From assembly GCA_963783045.1 (NCBI GenBank), contig CAWAMD010000002.1, forward strand, positions 496,001 to 560,000: 64,000 nt of DNA, in the 5' to 3' direction. How positions within the stretch are numbered: position 1 is the first letter of the stretch; each line of letters starts with the position of its first letter. Positions 61,520 to 64,000 of this stretch are shown here, one piece after another. Under the pieces are notes generated by a model. The model saw only the letters and a program-made list of their open reading frames with translations. It made no database searches and was not told where the DNA came from. Made by a program: the position numbers and the translations under genes. This DNA is from CAWAMD01 sp963783045 (GTDB taxonomy: Bacteria > Actinomycetota > Nitriliruptoria > Nitriliruptorales > Nitriliruptoraceae).

Positions 61520-61924
61520 ATGAGCAAGGAACACAAGCAGGCGCTGGCGGAGGGCCGACGTCAGGGCCGTGTCGTGCGGGACTATCTCGAGGCGCTGGAG
61601 TCCGCGGCGGGGACGCCCGGCCGGTCGTCGGATCCGACGCAGGTGCAGGGAAAGATCGACGACTATCAGCAGCGCATCGAGCAGGAACCCAACCCGGTCA
61701 AGCGGGTGGAGCTGATCCAGAAGCGGTTGGATGCCGAGGCTCATCTGGCCAGCCTGCAGGCCCGACCCGATGTCGCCGAGCTCGAGCGGGAGTTCGTCGA
61801 GGTCGCGGCGGACTACTCCGACCGCAAGGGCATCAGCTACAGCGCCTGGCGTGAGCAGGGCGTGTCGGCGTCGGTGCTACGTGAGGCTGGTGTGCCACGT
61901 ACCCGACGGTCCACCGGCTCGTAG
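61520..61924 (+). CDS. Conserved hypothetical coiled-coil protein
   Basis: A protein of about 134 residues starting at ATG 61520 (MSKEHKQALAEGRRQGRVVR). It is charged and helical, with a central coiled-coil type stretch (KIDDYQQRIEQEPNPVKRVE, LIQKRLDAEAHLASL) and a conserved-looking end DYSDRKGISYSAWREQGVSA, SVLREAGV. Proteins of this form are seen in other actinobacteria without a known role. The ISYSAWREQGV segment suggests a small DNA-associated domain, which is inference. It is the last gene of the island before the asparaginase junction. Confidence 0.68.
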   Translation: MSKEHKQALAEGRRQGRVVRDYLEALESAAGTPGRSSDPTQVQGKIDDYQQRIEQEPNPVKRVELIQKRLDAEAHLASLQARPDVAELEREFVEVAADYSDRKGISYSAWREQGVSASVLREAGVPRTRRSTGS

Positions 61925-62100
61925 CCCGGCGGCGATCTCGAAGCGGGAACGGCGGCGCCTGCCCGCTGCCTTGGAGTGTTGGCGTGCCGGTTATCGGCGG
62001 CGTGCGACCGGGCGGCGGGTCAACGCGCCGCGACGCCGTTGGCGTTCGAGTCCGATCTGGCGTTGCAGGTCGCGGGCCTGGGCGGCGTCGGGGCCCCCTA
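61925..62100. other. Right end of the island, no gene recognised
   Basis: 176 bases between the coiled-coil gene and the asparaginase junction. No gene or clear terminal repeat is visible. The last three bases (CTA) happen to supply a TAG stop to the truncated asparaginase reading. Confidence 0.5.
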
Positions 62101-62529
62101 CAGGGCGGACAGGGCATGCTTGCCGGAGCAGTTGTGGTGCAGGCGGGCCGCGCCGGCGCCCGGGTCGGCCTCCGGGACGGCGACCGGACAGGTGAGGTCG
62201 TGCGGCGCCGTGCCGGATCGGGCGAGCAGCGACCGGACCGCCGCGAGGTGTCGTGGCTCGCCCCGATGCGACGCCCACCCGATGGCGACGTCCACGGGGT
62301 CGAGGTCGTCCCGGCCGCACTGGGCGAGGATTGCCAGGCTGGCCGTCGCCTGGAACGGCTTCACCGCCGATCGGGGAAAGATTCGACGGTGCGGGTCACC
62401 GATGCTGCCGCGGATCTCGGCCTCCGGACCGAGGACGACGACGTGCCCGACATGGCGCGACTCGACGGTCTCCGTGCCGAAGCCCCCGCGGGTGACCTCG
62501 GCCAGCGGGCCGGGAGGGACGGGCGTCAC
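62101..62529 (-). pseudogene. L-asparaginase (asparaginase II family), 5' half, cut off by the island
   Basis: The GTG at 62529 opens MTPVPPGPLAEVTRGGFGTE, TVESRHVGHVVVLGPEAEIR, RRIFPRSAVKPFQATASLAI and HHNCSGKHALSAL, the N-terminus of the asparaginase II family including the FPRSxxKPxQ and NCSGKHA motifs. Exactly 143 codons lead to the junction at 62101, and the next three bases of the island form TAG. The C-terminal 185 codons are at 50401-50958. It lies 6 bp after the HD-GYP gene and was probably the last gene of that operon. Confidence 0.92.
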
Positions 62530-62535
62530 GGGCGT

Positions 62536-63270
62536 TCAGCGCACGAAGGTGAGCCGGCCGGCGTCGCCGTCCTCCACCTTGAGGTCCTTGCACAGCCCGA
62601 TGAACGCGCTGACGACGTTGGGGTCGAACTGTGTACCGGCGTTGCGGTCGATCTCCTCGAGCGCGGCGCTCACCGGCAGGCCCTTGCGGTAGGGGCGGTC
62701 CGAGGTCATCGCGTCGTAGGTGTCGATGATCGAGAAGATCCGTGCAGGCAGATGGATCTCCTCGCCCTTGAGACCCTCGGGATAGCCGCGCCCGTCCCAG
62801 CGCTCGTGGTGGGACCGGATCACCGAGATCGCGTCCCCGAGGAACTTGATCGGCTGCACCAGCTGGAGCCCGATGAGCGGGTGGGTCCGCATGACCCGCC
62901 ACTCGTCCTCGTCGAGCGGCCCCGGCTTGTTGAGGATGCTGTCGGGCACCCCGACCTTGCCGATGTCGTGCAGCAGATAGCCGTAGCCGACGCGGACGTC
63001 CTCGGCGAGCTCGGGCGCGACCCGCTGGGTGAGCGTCATCGCGTACTGGTAGGTGCGGTCGAGGTGGTGCTTCGTGTAGTTGTCCTTCGCCTCGGCGACG
63101 AAGGCGAGCGTGCGCACCACCGCGAGCTGCTGCCGCTGTATCTCGCGCAGGGCGGCCTCGGCTTCCTCCCGGCGCAGACGCTCCTCCCCCACGATCGTGC
63201 GGAGGTCCTGGGCGAACATCAGCAGCTGACGCTGCGTCACCTCGAGCTCGTCAGCGCGGGTCGGATCCAC
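62536..63270 (-). CDS. HD-GYP domain protein (probable c-di-GMP phosphodiesterase)
   Basis: A 244-residue protein. A short helical N-terminus (LLMFAQDLRTIVGEERLRRE, EEAEAALREIQRQQ) acts like a coiled-coil signalling helix, followed by an HD-GYP domain: KHHLDRTYQYAMTL, GYLLHDIGKVGVPDSILNKP with the HD pair, MRTHPLIGLQLV, SHHERWDGRGYPEGLKGEEI with the GYP motif, and YDAMTSDRPYRKGL. It should hydrolyse c-di-GMP. The GTG start touches the response regulator stop. With the regulator it forms a two-component pair like RpfG split into two proteins. Confidence 0.92.
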   Translation of the reverse strand: MDPTRADELEVTQRQLLMFAQDLRTIVGEERLRREEAEAALREIQRQQLAVVRTLAFVAEAKDNYTKHHLDRTYQYAMTLTQRVAPELAEDVRVGYGYLLHDIGKVGVPDSILNKPGPLDEDEWRVMRTHPLIGLQLVQPIKFLGDAISVIRSHHERWDGRGYPEGLKGEEIHLPARIFSIIDTYDAMTSDRPYRKGLPVSAALEEIDRNAGTQFDPNVVSAFIGLCKDLKVEDGDAGRLTFVR

Positions 63271-63654
63271 CTAGGCCCCTTCCTGCTGCCACGCGCCCAC
63301 GTCGGTGATCGTGTCGATCAACGACAGGGGTGAGAAGGGCTTCGTGACGTACGCGTCGGCACCGGCGGTCAGCCCCATCCGCCGGTCCTCCTCGCGATCC
63401 CGTGCGGTGAGGAGCACCACGGGAATCCCGGCCGTGGCCGGGTCGGCCTTCAGGCGCCGGCAGACCTCGTAGCCGTCGATCCCCGGCATCATCACGTCGA
63501 GCACCAGCACGTCGGGGACGACCTCGGCCACGATGTCGAGCGTCTGCTCCCCGGACGTCGCCGTCTCGACCTCGAACTCCTCGAGATCCAGGATGGTCTT
63601 CAGGATCTCGACGATGAGGGGATCGTCGTCGACGACGAGGACCCGACGTTTCAC
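63271..63654 (-). CDS. Stand-alone response regulator receiver protein
   Basis: A 127-residue CheY-like receiver domain with the acidic pair in VLVVDDDPLIVEIL, the phospho-acceptor Asp in VLVLDVMMPGIDGYEV, Thr in VVLLTARDRE and Lys in DAYVTKPFSPLSL. It has no output domain and probably controls the HD-GYP protein encoded next. The GTG at 63654 follows GGAGG; a GTG at 63660 is an alternative. The sensor kinase is not in the window. Confidence 0.9.
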   Translation of the reverse strand: MKRRVLVVDDDPLIVEILKTILDLEEFEVETATSGEQTLDIVAEVVPDVLVLDVMMPGIDGYEVCRRLKADPATAGIPVVLLTARDREEDRRMGLTAGADAYVTKPFSPLSLIDTITDVGAWQQEGA

Positions 63655-63726
63655 GACCACCTCCCGACCGCGCCAGAGTGTAGGGCTGCTGCGCCCCTTC
63701 ATGCGGCGAGCGTCACGCTACGTGCG

Positions 63727-64000
63727 TCATCCATGACCGCCGATCACGTCACCGACGCGCGCGGCGCCAGACTTGTACCGACGGGTGAGCTCGTCCTGGA
63801 GGGCGTCGATCCGGTCGAACAGCGAGCGCCGGAGGTCGGACAGCTGCCGCTCCTTCGTCGCGAGCCGTTCCACGATGTCGGCGAGCACCTCCGGCGTGCG
63901 GTCCTGCAGATCCGACAGCGCCTCGTCGTCGGCGATCTGGTCGATCTCCCGACGGTGGTACTGCACGTGCGGTGGCACGAGGTGCCGGCTGATCCGCGTA
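63727..64000 (-). CDS. RsiG-like anti-sigma factor-type protein, possibly partial at window edge
   Basis: The reading is open to the window edge (RISRHLVPPHVQYHRREIDQ) and ends at 63727. If translated from the GTG at 63978 it is 83 residues. The helical segment KERQLSDLRRSLFDRIDALQ then DEL matches the c-di-GMP-binding pattern E(x3)S(x2)R(x3)Q(x3)D of RsiG, except that Phe replaces Gln. RsiG binds the sporulation sigma factor WhiG in a c-di-GMP-dependent way in Streptomyces. The HD-GYP gene nearby fits a c-di-GMP theme. The start may lie outside the window. Confidence 0.72.
   Translation of the reverse strand, partial: TRISRHLVPPHVQYHRREIDQIADDEALSDLQDRTPEVLADIVERLATKERQLSDLRRSLFDRIDALQDELTRRYKSGAARVGDVIGGHG

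Larger units (their letters stand above)
50959..62100. mobile_element. 11.1-kb mosaic genomic island inserted in an asparaginase gene
   Basis: The island is bounded exactly by the two halves of one asparaginase gene. Joining 62101 to 50958 on the minus strand restores ...HALSAL-RAGAALGVP... in frame with no base lost or gained. Inside are IS3, IS256, ISAzo13, ISL3 and group II intron pieces, tyrosine recombinases, and an A/T-richer three-gene cargo. No convincing target duplication or terminal inverted repeat was seen at the two edges. The left edge enters directly into the middle of a truncated coding remnant. Site-specific recombinase integration followed by repeated IS insertion is the favoured history, but this is inference. 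Confidence 0.85.

Overview
The window is high-G+C DNA (G/C at most third codon positions) with actinobacterial gene content: a glutamyl-tRNA (C5) haem pathway beside rex, mycothiol synthesis (mshA) beside a YbjN protein, RskA-type and DUF5667 partners of ECF sigma factors, a BldC-like regulator, an LPXTG surface protein and an RsiG-like protein at the right edge. The quinol oxidase has a split cytochrome b (b6 plus subunit-IV style), which points away from Streptomyces/Mycobacterium and towards a deep-branching actinobacterial class. That placement is inference. No tRNA, rRNA or CRISPR array was seen.

1-5.5 kb holds menA and menE (menaquinone), a LiaF-like membrane protein, an OsmC peroxidase and an ECF sigma/anti-sigma pair. 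5.5-15 kb is a minus-strand respiratory block: cytochrome c maturation (ResB, CcsA-type protein, CcdA, TlpA-like thioredoxin), then a bc-type complex of split cytochrome b, Rieske protein, di-haem cytochrome c and two unassigned membrane proteins. 15-26 kb is haem synthesis (hemL, hemB, hemD, hemC, hemA) with redox sensor rex and a glutaredoxin, interrupted by a GDPD, an AbiEi/DUF559-like protein and a YihY membrane protein, with several families of short tandem repeats between genes. 26-41 kb holds an acyl-CoA ligase, a CAP-domain secreted protein, a BldN-like ECF sigma/DUF5667/LPXTG surface-protein locus, a lipid/epimerase/BldC operon, a NicO-type metal exporter and an AcuC-like deacetylase. 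41-50 kb holds a MacAB-like export system, proline metabolism (proC, PRODH), YbjN-mshA, a BioF2-like acetyltransferase and an XRE regulator.

The most striking structure is 50,959-62,100, an 11.1 kb mosaic island that cuts one L-asparaginase gene exactly in two. The 5' half (62,529-62,101, 143 codons) and 3' half (50,958-50,401, 185 codons plus stop) lie on the same strand and rejoin in frame to a full-length enzyme. The island is a stack of IS3, IS256, ISAzo13, ISL3 and group II intron fragments, an intact IS256-type transposase, one intact and one truncated tyrosine recombinase, and an A/T-richer cargo operon of a secreted metzincin-like protease and two exported proteins. To the right of the interrupted gene is a c-di-GMP-type module (HD-GYP protein, response regulator, RsiG-like protein).

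Several otherwise conserved genes (menA, resB, hemD, the LPXTG gene and the SAM hydroxide adenosyltransferase gene) need a single-base correction to read through. Because most are core genes, small indel errors in the assembly are the likeliest reason, but real frameshifts cannot be excluded from sequence alone.
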